A stretch of 64,000 nt of DNA. Source: Niallia sp. Man26. GTDB taxonomy: Bacteria > Bacillota > Bacilli > Bacillales > Cytobacillaceae. A program made the translations under genes and the position numbers. Shown here in pieces: positions 26,931-36,745 of this stretch. The DNA lies in NCBI RefSeq assembly GCF_022049065.2, contig NZ_CP095743.1:2247001-2311000 (forward strand), given 5' to 3'. The notes beneath the pieces were generated by a model, which had not been told where the DNA came from, did not search any database, and saw only the letters and a list, made by a program, of their open reading frames with translations. Each line of letters starts with the position of its first letter. Position 1 is the first letter of the stretch.

Positions 26931-26982
26931 TATGTACCTTAAGGCGACTGAAATAACCAGCGGTTTAGGTACATTTTTTTTT
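26931..26982 (+). terminator. Terminator of the AraC gene
   Basis: ATGTACCTTAA pairs with TTTAGGTACAT (one mismatch) around a structured loop, followed by T9. Confidence 0.75.
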
Positions 26983-27022
26983 TATAAAACTCAGAAATAG
27001 CTTTAAATGGAGAATTGCTTCT

Positions 27023-27064
27023 TTGACAATAGCTTATCTATTTTCTATAGTTAGGTAGGACTAT
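27023..27064 (+). promoter_or_regulatory. tetR promoter and candidate autoregulatory repeat
   Basis: -35 TTGACA (27023-27028), 17-bp spacer, -10 TATAGT (27046-27051), a near-consensus SigA promoter. ATAGT/ACTAT arms (27047-27064) overlap the -10 and could be a second, weaker repressor site. Confidence 0.7.
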
Positions 27065-27090
27065 TCTCACAATTGAAGGAGAGGAAAATA

Positions 27091-27669
27091 ATGATGGAGA
27101 CGAAATTAAATTCCCGTGACAAAATACTGCAAACAGCTTCTCGGCTTTTTCAGCTGCAAGGTTACCACGCGACAGGCATGAATCAAATTATCAGTGAAAG
27201 CGGACTGCCAAAAGGTTCTATTTACCACCACTTTCCTCAAGGAAAGGAATCATTGGCAATCGAAGCCGTTCACTATACAAGCAGTTACATTGAAAGAAAG
27301 CTGCAAACGATTATGGATGAAATAAATGACCCTATTGAAGCAATTCAAGCGTTTATTGCCGATACTTCAAGTCAATTTGAATCACCTGAACATATTGAAG
27401 GAATTCCGATCGGATTGCTGGCAAGTGAAACGGCACTTATTAGTGAGCCGTTGCGTCTTGCATGCGTTGAGGCATTTGCAAAATGGGAAAGAATTATTGC
27501 TGCTAAACTAGTGCAAAACGGATACAACCAAGATTATGCATTAAAGATGGGCATGCTGATTAATTCCATGATCGGCGGGGGGATTATGCAGTCGATAACC
27601 CGTAAGGACAAAGCACCATTGCTGGCCATCAGTGAAATTATTCCACAAATTTTTAACAACAAAGGGTAG
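27091..27669 (+). CDS. TetR-family repressor (LmrA/QdoR-like)
   Basis: A 192-residue TetR-type repressor. Helix-turn-helix at about 15-60 (GYHATGMNQIISESGLPKGS then IYHHFPQGKESLAIEA), followed by an all-helical ligand domain. ATG 27091 follows AAGGAGAGG; the in-frame TTG at 27073 lacks a site. In B. subtilis the TetR pair LmrA and QdoR (YxaF) represses lmrAB and the quercetin dioxygenase gene and is released by flavonoids. Here one operon has the same three functions in order: repressor, bicupin dioxygenase, MFS exporter. A LmrA/QdoR-like operator lies 26 bp downstream of this gene, before the dioxygenase. Confidence 0.9.
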   Translation: MMETKLNSRDKILQTASRLFQLQGYHATGMNQIISESGLPKGSIYHHFPQGKESLAIEAVHYTSSYIERKLQTIMDEINDPIEAIQAFIADTSSQFESPEHIEGIPIGLLASETALISEPLRLACVEAFAKWERIIAAKLVQNGYNQDYALKMGMLINSMIGGGIMQSITRKDKAPLLAISEIIPQIFNNKG

Positions 27670-27695
27670 AATTTTTTATCCCTTTGTATTATGAT

Positions 27696-27715
27696 ACTAG
27701 ACAGACCGGTCTAGT
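27696..27715 (+). promoter_or_regulatory. LmrA/QdoR-type operator
   Basis: ACTAGAC-N6-GTCTAGT perfect inverted repeat. Read on the minus strand it contains TAGACCGGTCTG, which fits the core of the LmrA/YxaF box AWAGACCRKWCW as I remember it. It sits just downstream of a TATGAT -10 candidate (27690-27695) and 22 bp before the dioxygenase start. Confidence 0.7.
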
Positions 27716-27737
27716 CAATTACAAAGGAGATAAAAGC

Positions 27738-28751
27738 ATGAACTTATTAAAAGAAACAGGACTACCAACAGAAAAAAAACCTTATTTACTAAGAAGCGGT
27801 GCTGGGGAACATCGTCTCTTCGGCAGACAAGTTGCCACCATAATGGCAGATTCACCTAGTACAGATAATATTTTTGGAATGGTGATGATTACTGGAGGTA
27901 AAGAGGATTCCTTTCCTTCTCATATCCATGAAAACACACATGAAGGAATATTGATTTTAAGCGGCAGACTGGAAATAAAGCTTGATGGCATCAAGTATTT
28001 GCTTACAGTTGGCGACTATGCCCACATACCTGCTGGAACTGTGCACAGCTATGTTATGAAAGCCCACAGAACAAGATTTGTCTCTTATACTGCCAATGGT
28101 GAAATCGCAGAGCTTTACCGAATTATTGGTAAACCCTACAACCAACCTGAATATCCGCCAAATGTTAATAGTGACATCCCAACTGAAGTTTTGCTGGATG
28201 CTACTTTACATACAGATATACAGTTAAAAAAACAGCCTGAGATAACTTCAGAAGTAGCAAGTGTCACGAGCCTGCCTGACAGCGCAATTCCCTATGTTAT
28301 CTACTCAGGTGAAGGAGACCGTCTTTTGACAGGAGATCAGCTTCATCGCATTATAACATCACAAAAAAATACAGATGGCCAATTTATTATTGTTGCTTCA
28401 GACGGGCCTGCTGGTGACAGGATTGTTGAACATTATCATGAACATCATACGGAAACATTCTTCTGCCTTGAAGGGAAGATGACGATGTGGGCTGACGGCC
28501 AAGAGATTGAGATGCTTCCAGGAGATTTCCTTCATGTTCCAGCAGGCACCGTTCACTCCTATCGCCTAGACTCTCACTATACTAAGATGGTCGGCTTGCT
28601 CGCTTCTGGTTTATTTGAACCATTTTTCCGCATTCTTGGCGACGATTTTGAGCATTACACCTTCCCAAGTGAGGCGATGCCGCTTCGTTTCGACCGGGTT
28701 ATCGAAAACTTAGATGTTCTTGATCTAAAAGTGGTCAACAAACCAAAATAA
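27738..28751 (+). CDS. qdoI: Quercetin 2,3-dioxygenase-like bicupin
   Basis: A 337-residue bicupin, the same length as B. subtilis QdoI (YxaG). Both cupins keep the metal ligands: HIHENTHE with a later His in PAGTVHSYV, and HYHEHHTE with His in PAGTVHSYR, the 3-His/1-Glu pattern of QdoI. The enzyme opens the C ring of flavonols such as quercetin with O2, releasing CO. ATG 27738 follows AAAGGAG at 8 nt; the longer frame from TTG 27684 would read through the operator. Second gene of the TetR operon, followed by an efflux pump. Family certain, flavonol substrate likely from context. Confidence 0.85.
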   Translation: MNLLKETGLPTEKKPYLLRSGAGEHRLFGRQVATIMADSPSTDNIFGMVMITGGKEDSFPSHIHENTHEGILILSGRLEIKLDGIKYLLTVGDYAHIPAGTVHSYVMKAHRTRFVSYTANGEIAELYRIIGKPYNQPEYPPNVNSDIPTEVLLDATLHTDIQLKKQPEITSEVASVTSLPDSAIPYVIYSGEGDRLLTGDQLHRIITSQKNTDGQFIIVASDGPAGDRIVEHYHEHHTETFFCLEGKMTMWADGQEIEMLPGDFLHVPAGTVHSYRLDSHYTKMVGLLASGLFEPFFRILGDDFEHYTFPSEAMPLRFDRVIENLDVLDLKVVNKPK

Positions 28752-28783
28752 ATAGCTAATAAACGATTAAAAGGAGAAGAAAA

Positions 28784-30160
28784 ATGGTTGTCGCTGCAAA
28801 TAAAGAAAAACAAGGTATAGACAGGCTGGTAACAGTTCTTGTTTTTGCATTAGTTATTTCTGTCATGAATTCCACTATGTTCAACATGGCCATTCCTTCT
28901 ATTACTAGAGAGTTCAATCTGCTGCCAACAGAGGCAGGCTGGATTGTGACAGCTTACATTATTATTTATGCAATCGGGTCTGTCATTTATGGAAAGCTGG
29001 CTGACAAATATATGCTAAAAACATTGCTAACCTTTGGTTTATGCACTTTTGCAGCAGGGAGCATTCTCGGTTTTGCAGCAAGCAGCTTTCCTTTGCTTGT
29101 TGCAGGCCGCTGTCTGCAAGCGATGGGAGCATCTGTCATGCCAACTGTGTCAATGATTATTCCCACTCGCTACTTCAATAGTGAAAATCGAGGACGAGTA
29201 TTAGGTTTAACATCTGCTGGCATGGCGTTAGGAACGGCGATCGGTCCAATTGTAGCTGGCTGTGTGACTAGCTTCTTTAATTGGCATTATTTATTTATTG
29301 TCTCCTTGCTGTCTCTTGTTACCTTGCCGTTTTTCCGCAAATACTTACAAGAAGAACAACAGCAGAGATATGGAAAAATAGATATGGTCGGTGCTGCCTT
29401 CCTTGCTGGAACACTCGCTTTTCTGCTGCTGGCTATAACACAAAGCTCCATTTGGTATGCTGCTTTATGTGGTTTATTTTTTATGCTGTTTCTATGGCGG
29501 ATTCAATCAGCAAGAGACCCATTTGTACAGCTTTCTTTATTCAAAAATAAACAGTTCTCCTTAGGAATTGTCATTTCTGGACTTTGTTCAGGAATCGGCT
29601 TCGGAATTCCCTACTTGACACCGTTGCTGCTGCAGGATGTTAATGGACTGTCACCGATTTTGAGCGGCTTGTATATGTTTCCAAGTGCCTTACTTGCAGC
29701 AAGTTTAGGGCGAAGCGGCGGAAAACTTGCTGATTTAAAAGGGAATCATGTTCTTACTTATATCGCTCTGCTCGGTTTCTTTGTCGGCTACAGCATCCTT
29801 TCCATTGTGGCAGGCTTGTCACCGTATATTATTATGTTTGTACTAATGTTTGCTTGTATCGGGCAAACCTTTATGCAAATTGCCTTGTCCAATACTGTAT
29901 CAGGCACACTCGTAAAAGCAGACGTTGGTGTCGGAATGGGGATTTTAATGATGACGAATTTTATCTCTGGTGCTCTTTTCACTACATTAATGAGCAAAGC
30001 GCTCGAAAAAGGCAGCTTTTCAGTTCAGCTGAATCCGCTCCTTCAAGCACAAGACAGTTTAAACTACAGTAATATTTATACAGTGCTTACTGTTTTAATT
30101 ATTATCGTCACATTCACTTACCATTTCCGCTTTAAAAGATATAGTGCGGTGCGTGGATAA
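28784..30160 (+). CDS. MFS drug/flavonoid exporter, DHA2 type
   Basis: A 458-residue, about 14-helix transporter of the DHA2 (EmrB/QacA/LmrB) branch. Motif A is GSVIYGKLADKYMLKTLL and motif C appears as LGTAIGPIVAGCVTSFFNWH. ATG follows AAAAGGAGAAGAAAA, 32 bp after the dioxygenase stop. The pairing with a LmrA/QdoR-like repressor suggests it exports flavonoids or antibiotics, as LmrB does for lincomycin and puromycin. Third and last gene of the operon. Confidence 0.88.
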   Translation: MVVAANKEKQGIDRLVTVLVFALVISVMNSTMFNMAIPSITREFNLLPTEAGWIVTAYIIIYAIGSVIYGKLADKYMLKTLLTFGLCTFAAGSILGFAASSFPLLVAGRCLQAMGASVMPTVSMIIPTRYFNSENRGRVLGLTSAGMALGTAIGPIVAGCVTSFFNWHYLFIVSLLSLVTLPFFRKYLQEEQQQRYGKIDMVGAAFLAGTLAFLLLAITQSSIWYAALCGLFFMLFLWRIQSARDPFVQLSLFKNKQFSLGIVISGLCSGIGFGIPYLTPLLLQDVNGLSPILSGLYMFPSALLAASLGRSGGKLADLKGNHVLTYIALLGFFVGYSILSIVAGLSPYIIMFVLMFACIGQTFMQIALSNTVSGTLVKADVGVGMGILMMTNFISGALFTTLMSKALEKGSFSVQLNPLLQAQDSLNYSNIYTVLTVLIIIVTFTYHFRFKRYSAVRG

Positions 30161-30176
30161 ATAAGAGTATACAAAA

Positions 30177-30204
30177 AAGGAAGGCTAAAAAAAGCCTTCC
30201 TTTT
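30177..30204. terminator. Bidirectional terminator
   Basis: AAGGAAGGCT pairs with AGCCTTCCTT, 6-nt loop, T-rich on both strands; separates the MFS gene and licT, which converge. Confidence 0.85.
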
Positions 30205-30205
30205 G

Positions 30206-31036
30206 CTATCGACTAACTAGCCTTTGAACATGAATAGCTAAATACAGCTTTTCATTGTTTGTAATATCGTAGTCGAACTGTTTCTTTATATATTCTGAGA
30301 TTTTTTCTGTACATTCAACACTTCCTGGATGTTTCTGTTTAAAAGCATCATATAAAAATGAATCATCATCCGCCAAGTATGTTTTACTGTACAGCCGTTG
30401 TGCAAAAAACTTCAAATGGGTGAGAAACCGGAAATAGTTCAGCGATTCTTCATCAAATTCCATTTTATAATGATATTTAACAATATTCATAATATCCTGA
30501 ATGACCTTTGTTATGTTAGCAATATTAGGCATTTCCTCACTTAAACCAGCATTGACAATATGCATTGCAATAAAGCCAGCTTCATCTTCCGGCAAATCTA
30601 CTCCCAGCTTTTGTTTTACGAGCTGCAAAGCTTCCTTACCAATTGTGAACTCATCTTTGTAAAATCGTTTGATTTCCCATAATAAAGCATTAGTAATGAT
30701 ATGTCCTTTTTCTATTCTATCAACAGCGAAGTGAATATGATCTGTTAAGGAAATATAAAAACTGTCAGTAAAGCTTCTGCCGAGCCTGTCTTTAGCAAGC
30801 TTAATGATTTCTTCTGTCACTTCCATATATTCAATGGGGACTTCATAAAGAAGGGTCTTGAACTTTTGCGATATATCTTTATTCTTCAGCTCAAAAATCT
30901 TTTCAATTTTTTCTTCATCCACGATATCTCCTGGCTTCTTTTGCCAAGCGAGCCCCTTTCCAATAATGATGAGCTCTTCCTGCTTGTCATCAAGTACACT
31001 AATGACATTATTATTAAATACTCTGGTTATTTTCAT
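30206..31036 (-). CDS. licT: BglG/LicT-family transcriptional antiterminator
   Basis: A 276-residue antiterminator, about the length of B. subtilis LicT. The RNA-binding CAT domain is residues 1-57 (MKITRVFNNNVISVLD), PRD1 about 65-170 (TDHIHFAVDRIEKG, IAMHIVNAG) and PRD2 about 171-276 (FLTHLKFFAQRL, LAIHVQRLV). The conserved regulatory histidines are phosphorylated by the PTS. It binds the RAT RNA in the bglP leader (34678-34704) and prevents termination when a beta-glucoside is transported. ATG follows AGGTGGTTAC. It lies 127 bp after bglH, beyond a terminator. Confidence 0.93.
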   Translation of the reverse strand: MKITRVFNNNVISVLDDKQEELIIIGKGLAWQKKPGDIVDEEKIEKIFELKNKDISQKFKTLLYEVPIEYMEVTEEIIKLAKDRLGRSFTDSFYISLTDHIHFAVDRIEKGHIITNALLWEIKRFYKDEFTIGKEALQLVKQKLGVDLPEDEAGFIAMHIVNAGLSEEMPNIANITKVIQDIMNIVKYHYKMEFDEESLNYFRFLTHLKFFAQRLYSKTYLADDDSFLYDAFKQKHPGSVECTEKISEYIKKQFDYDITNNEKLYLAIHVQRLVSR

Positions 31037-31126
31037 GTAACCACCTATTCGTTTAATATCGTATGTTTCTCTTTATTATAATAGAAAAAGTGATCTAAAA
31101 GGACTATTTTTCGAAAATTCAAAAGA

Positions 31127-31150
31127 AGGAAAGCAACCTTCTGCTTTCCT
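31127..31150 (-). terminator. Terminator of the bglP-bglH unit
   Basis: AGGAAAGCA pairs with TGCTTTCCT, 6-nt loop, T-rich minus-strand tail, 14 bp after the bglH stop. Confidence 0.7.
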
Positions 31151-31163
31151 AAAATGCTGCTGA

Positions 31164-32600
<1,437 letters not shown>

Positions 32601-32662
32601 TCATATTTAACGCTGGTTAAGTAAGGAGCTGATTCCTTCCTTACTTAACCAGTCTTTTCCTT

Positions 32663-34579
32663 TTATTTTACATCTAGTTTCAATAACTCATCCACTGTAG
32701 TGACTTGTTTTTTATTCGTCAGCTCCATGTTGAAATCCTTGTAGTTCGTCACAACAACAGGAGTTGTTAACAGCTTGCCAGCTTTACGGATTTCTTCCAT
32801 GTCAAACTCAATCAACAGCTGACCTTTCTCGACATATTCCCCTTGTACTGTATGTGCTCTGAAATGCTTTCCTTCAAACTGAACAGTATCCATTCCGATA
32901 TGAATTAAAATGTCAGCACCAGAATCTGTTGTAATTCCTATTGCATGATTTGTCGGGAAAAGAGCTGAAACTGTACCAGATACTGGTGCATACAGCTTTC
33001 CTTCAGTCGGTTCAATTGCTAAGCCATGACCTAATACACCAGTTGAAAATGCTGCATCTTCTACTTCAGATAATGATTTCACTTCTCCGTTTAAAGGACT
33101 TGTAATTACTTCATGCTGTACAACCGCAGCTGCTACTTCATTAGAAGCTGCTTTCACTTCTGAATTTGAGCTGTTTTTCTGTTCTTTACCGATTCCGCCA
33201 AACAAGTATGTTAAAATGAAAGCAACTACGAATGCCACAACAATTGCGATTAATGCACCCCATAGATCCATACCAAGCCCATCAGGACTGATGTAAGTTG
33301 GTATTCCGAATATCCCAAGACCGCCAATAATGTAACCCTTTACATTAGCAAATCCTAGAACAGCTCCACCTGCAGCAGCACCAATACAGCTGATGATAAA
33401 TGGTTTTTTCAATGGCAATGTAATACCATAAATAGCAGGCTCTGTTACACCGAATACGCCGGAAATAAATGCTGGAATGCTCAATGATTTCAATTTTTTA
33501 TCTTTCGTTTTAATTAAGATGGCAAGAACTGCACCTATTTGTGCAAAGGATGCTGCAAATACTGTTGCAAGAATTGTATCGAAGCCCATTGTCGCCACAT
33601 TGTTGATCGCAATTGGCACTAAGCCCCAGTGAAGACCGAAAATAACGATTACTTGCCATAGTCCGCCAAGCAAAATCCCTGCAATTAATGGACTTAAGTT
33701 ATAAATGAATAATGAACCTGCACCGATCAAACTGCTTGCCCATGTTGCAATTGGGCCGATAACCATAAATGTTATTGGAATGACAATTAATAATGTTAAT
33801 AATGGCACTACGAATGTTTTAATAACATCTGGAATAAAGGAACGAAGCCATTTTTCCACTTTTGCTGCAAAGAATGTAGACAAAATAATTGGTATAACCG
33901 ATGATGAATAAGACATTAAAATCACTGGAATTCCTAAAAATGTTACATAAATTGGTGATTCAAACATGGTTCCTGCAAATACTGTGTAAAGCGGGTCACC
34001 TGTAGTTAGAGTTGAAAGGGTCGGATACACTAATGCGGCTCCGATTGCCATACCGATGAATGGTGTACCGCCGAACTTTTTGATTGCTGTATAACCTAAG
34101 AAGATTGGCAAGAAATAAAACAGAGCATCACCAGCTGCATTTAAAATTTGATACGTGCCGGATGTGTTTGTCAGCCAACCAAGTGCGACAAATAGTGCAT
34201 TAAAGCCTTTGATCATCCCTGATGCAGCTAAAACGCCAAGGACTGGTGTAAAGATGCTTGAAATCATATCAATAAAGCGGCTGAATAGGGAACCTTTTGG
34301 TCCTTCCTCTTCATCAACTTGCTCTTGACCTTGAAATCCACCTACTGTGACTACAGCTTTGTATACATCTGGTACATGGTTTCCGATAACTACTTGATAT
34401 TGCCCGCCGCTTTTCATCACTGTGACAACATCATCCATATTTTTTAGAACCTCTGTATTTGCCTTGCCTTCATCCTTCAGCTTAAAGCGAAGGCGTGTAA
34501 TACAATGGACTACATTGGAAACGTTTTCTTTTCCACCCACATTAGCAATAATATCTTTTGCCAGCTGCTCATATTTCAT
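32663..34579 (-). CDS. bglP: PTS beta-glucoside transporter EIIBCA
   Basis: A 638-residue fused PTS permease. EIIB (1-90) has the phosphorylated Cys26 in VVHCITRLRFKLKD. EIIC spans about 105-470 with about ten membrane segments. EIIA is C-terminal (about 490-638; VLGHGLAIEP, then ADILIHIGMDTVQFEG with the active His). It takes up and phosphorylates beta-glucosides and, through EIIB, controls LicT activity. ATG follows AGAAGAAGGG. It is expressed from the cre-covered promoter at 34743-34771 through a RAT/terminator leader. Confidence 0.95.
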   Translation of the reverse strand: MKYEQLAKDIIANVGGKENVSNVVHCITRLRFKLKDEGKANTEVLKNMDDVVTVMKSGGQYQVVIGNHVPDVYKAVVTVGGFQGQEQVDEEEGPKGSLFSRFIDMISSIFTPVLGVLAASGMIKGFNALFVALGWLTNTSGTYQILNAAGDALFYFLPIFLGYTAIKKFGGTPFIGMAIGAALVYPTLSTLTTGDPLYTVFAGTMFESPIYVTFLGIPVILMSYSSSVIPIILSTFFAAKVEKWLRSFIPDVIKTFVVPLLTLLIVIPITFMVIGPIATWASSLIGAGSLFIYNLSPLIAGILLGGLWQVIVIFGLHWGLVPIAINNVATMGFDTILATVFAASFAQIGAVLAILIKTKDKKLKSLSIPAFISGVFGVTEPAIYGITLPLKKPFIISCIGAAAGGAVLGFANVKGYIIGGLGIFGIPTYISPDGLGMDLWGALIAIVVAFVVAFILTYLFGGIGKEQKNSSNSEVKAASNEVAAAVVQHEVITSPLNGEVKSLSEVEDAAFSTGVLGHGLAIEPTEGKLYAPVSGTVSALFPTNHAIGITTDSGADILIHIGMDTVQFEGKHFRAHTVQGEYVEKGQLLIEFDMEEIRKAGKLLTTPVVVTNYKDFNMELTNKKQVTTVDELLKLDVK

Positions 34580-34623
34580 TTTTGACCCTTCCTTCTTTTA
34601 TCTATTTTTATATTTTGCCAAAT

Positions 34624-34681
34624 AAAAAACCTGAGCCCACTAAATCACACTATTAACAGCGTGTTCTAGTCAGTTCAGGTT
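34624..34681 (-). terminator. Leader terminator of bglP
   Basis: On the minus strand AACCTGA (34675-34681) pairs with TCAGGTT (34628-34634), followed by T6. An inner ACAC/GTGT helix adds stability. The 5' arm overlaps the 3' end of the RAT, so RAT folding and terminator folding exclude each other. Confidence 0.8.
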
Positions 34682-34704
34682 ATGCCCACTTAAGGTAACA
34701 TTCC
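34678..34704 (-). promoter_or_regulatory. RAT: ribonucleic antiterminator target for LicT
   Basis: The 27-nt minus-strand element has the two internal-loop halves GGAATGTTAC and GGGCATAACC, close to the LicT RAT consensus GGATTGTTAC and AGGCAAAACC. It overlaps the terminator by four bases. Confidence 0.85.
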
Positions 34705-34742
34705 ATCTAGGAACTTTTATTAAGTTGTTATTTGATAGGTTA

Positions 34743-34779
34743 AATTTATCATGAGAACGATTACATGTCAACGCTTTCA
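34743..34779 (-). promoter_or_regulatory. bglP promoter with perfect cre
   Basis: -35 TTGACA (34766-34771), 17-bp spacer, -10 TAAATT (34743-34748). The cre TGAAAGCGTTGACA (34766-34779) matches all 14 consensus positions and includes the whole -35. Confidence 0.85.
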
Positions 34780-34975
34780 ATAAAAATATTTTTGTAACTT
34801 TACAGATTAGTTGCATTATTGAGAATAGATTTATTTGTATTATCATTTTTCAAGTTATTTTATGTATATTTTTAAAATTGGGTCGCAATCTATTTGTAGG
34901 GATAAATAGGCATATTTCTTGAGCATTCCTTGTATGCTGGACTTGATTAGAACATATTGAATAATAGGTGAGAAC

Positions 34976-35665
34976 ATGTTTAAGGATATAGCAATCGAAT
35001 TGAGTGTCGGCTTCATTACACTGCTGCTTATGCTAAAAGTACTCGGTAAAATACAATTTTCCCAAATAACACCTTTCGATTTCATTACAGGAATGGTATT
35101 AGGAAATTTTGTAGGTGATTCGATATTCGATGAAAGAACAACTGTTTTGGAAATTATTTTTAGCATTTTGCTCTGGGGACTGCTTATTTACATAGTTGAG
35201 TTTTTAACACAGAAATCATTTGTTTTACGCAGCTTTTTTGAAGGCAAGCCGTCCATATTGATTAATAAAGGTCATATAGACTATAAAAAGTTAAAAAAAA
35301 ATCATCTCGATCTCAATCAACTGCAGCATCTGTTAAGAAAACAAGGATATTTTTCTTTATATGAGGCGGAGTATGTCATCTTAGAGCAGGATGGTAATAT
35401 AAGTGTGGCACCTAAGCATCGTTACGCCACACCCACAAAAGAGGATTTACATATTGATGAACAAAAAGTCCAGCTTTCTTATGCACTCATACTTGATGGA
35501 AAAGTGGACAAGCAAAATTTACAGGAGCTGGGCTTTGATGAAAACTGGCTTAAGCTGCAATTATCTCAGCTGCAAATAAAAGATTATAAAGAGGTCCTTT
35601 ATGCAGAATGGCAGGAAGACAGCGGATTACAACTATCGAAATATGAATATTCATCAAGTACTTAA
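34976..35665 (+). CDS. DUF421 (YetF-like) membrane protein
   Basis: A 229-residue protein with three N-terminal membrane segments (LSVGFITLLLMLKVLG and following; LEIIFSILLWGLLIYIVEFL). The DUF421 core follows (GKPSILINKGHIDYKKLKKN, then LLRKQGYFSLYEAEYVILEQ). The soluble domain faces the cytoplasm in known relatives, and its biochemical role is not established. ATG follows AGGTGAGAAC. It is first of a two-gene unit with the DUF3888-like secreted protein, 23 bp apart. Confidence 0.88.
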   Translation: MFKDIAIELSVGFITLLLMLKVLGKIQFSQITPFDFITGMVLGNFVGDSIFDERTTVLEIIFSILLWGLLIYIVEFLTQKSFVLRSFFEGKPSILINKGHIDYKKLKKNHLDLNQLQHLLRKQGYFSLYEAEYVILEQDGNISVAPKHRYATPTKEDLHIDEQKVQLSYALILDGKVDKQNLQELGFDENWLKLQLSQLQIKDYKEVLYAEWQEDSGLQLSKYEYSSST

Positions 35666-35688
35666 TTTTATTTAGGAAGGTGATTATA

Positions 35689-36117
35689 TTGAAAAAAATG
35701 TTCATGTTGCTGCTTTTAACAATACTCCTTTATAATGGTGACCTTGTGTCTGCAAAAACAGAAGAGAAATCTGAAAAAGTAGATGGGTATTTTACAGCGG
35801 AGGATATCTTATTTTCTATTATTGAACCAAAATTAATCAGAATCGTACATAATCAATACGACAAAGACATGATCGTTAATCCAGTTAAGGTTGAAGATGT
35901 TGCCATGATGCAAAAACAGATAGAAAAAGGCAAATATAACGGCTGGTTTGAGGTTAAGCTGTCCGTATTAGTTGGCGAACCTGATGGCGAAACGAATATG
36001 GACACCGTCATTTTAGAAATTGATGCACCTAATATTGGCGGAACAGCTCCTCGGCTCGAAAAAGATGGGGTAAGCGGCATTGAGATCAAGCTTGTTAAAT
36101 ATTATAAAGGAAACTAA
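35689..36117 (+). CDS. DUF3888-like secreted protein
   Basis: A 142-residue protein. An N-terminal signal peptide (KKMFMLLLLTILLYNGDLVSA) probably cleaves after SA; no lipobox. The mature part has FSIIEPKLIRIVHNQYDKD and ends with an amphipathic beta region. It resembles the DUF3888 family of unknown function. The start is TTG 35689, preceded by AAGGTGATTATA; the GTG at 35680 sits in that ribosome site. It lies directly behind the DUF421 gene, suggesting a joint envelope-related role, not demonstrated. Confidence 0.75.
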   Translation: MKKMFMLLLLTILLYNGDLVSAKTEEKSEKVDGYFTAEDILFSIIEPKLIRIVHNQYDKDMIVNPVKVEDVAMMQKQIEKGKYNGWFEVKLSVLVGEPDGETNMDTVILEIDAPNIGGTAPRLEKDGVSGIEIKLVKYYKGN

Positions 36118-36146
36118 AAAAGGGCTGCCTCGCTGGCAGCCCTTTT
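36117..36146. terminator. Bidirectional terminator
   Basis: AAAAGGGCTGCC pairs with GGCAGCCCTTTT, 5-nt loop, between the DUF3888-like gene (plus) and the Myb-like gene (minus). Confidence 0.9.
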
Positions 36147-36723
36147 AACCACTTTTTCTAATGCCCTTAATTAGACGTGAATATCTCTTTTCTACACTAG
36201 ATTCAGATCTGTTTAATAGCTTGCTAATCTGTTTATAGGTTAATCCCTTTTCAATCAGCACATGCAGCTTTTTTAGCTCGCTTGTTGTCCAATGACGGTA
36301 GCGGACACTTGTTCTCGCTGCTTTTATGTTGCCAGACACCCATTCAGGCAGGGTTGAAAAATCTTTTTTTGACAGCTTCGTAAAGTCAATTAAGCTTTTA
36401 TTCTGTTCGGCCCATTCCCAAAAATTCTTCATTTTAATGAGAATAAATTGCTTTTTATATCTCGTTACCCTCGTAACTGTCTTAAGTCCATATGCTTCCC
36501 AGCTTACAACCGTTTTCGTCGTTACGCCAAGCTTGTCTGCGAGTTCTCTTGCCGTTAACATGCCTGTCTGCTTCCTTGTTGCACCAAGACCAAGGCGGCT
36601 CAGTTTGTTGGAAACTGCTCCTGGTGTCCGCCCGAGCTCTTTTGCAATTGCAGTCACTGACCTTTGTCCAACTAATGCTTGTAGAAGCTTAATTTCTTCC
36701 GCTCTCCATGGTTTTTTGCTCAT
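36145..36723 (-). CDS. Myb/SANT-like multi-HTH DNA-binding protein
   Basis: A 192-residue basic protein. Residues 1-48 are a SANT/Myb-like module (KPWRAEEIKLLQALVGQRSV, TPGAVSNKLSRLG). About 55-100 is a helix-turn-helix of the MerR/excisionase kind (LTARELADKLGVTTKTVVSW). About 140-190 is a second SANT-like module (RHWTTSELKKLHVLIEKGLT, SESSVEKRYSRL). This triple arrangement resembles phage-derived or RsfA-like regulators in Bacillus. ATG follows GGTGAGAATGT. It is a single gene next to a chemoreceptor; targets unknown. Confidence 0.75.
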   Translation of the reverse strand: MSKKPWRAEEIKLLQALVGQRSVTAIAKELGRTPGAVSNKLSRLGLGATRKQTGMLTARELADKLGVTTKTVVSWEAYGLKTVTRVTRYKKQFILIKMKNFWEWAEQNKSLIDFTKLSKKDFSTLPEWVSGNIKAARTSVRYRHWTTSELKKLHVLIEKGLTYKQISKLLNRSESSVEKRYSRLIKGIRKSG

Positions 36724-36745
36724 ACATTCTCACCAAACTTTAGTT

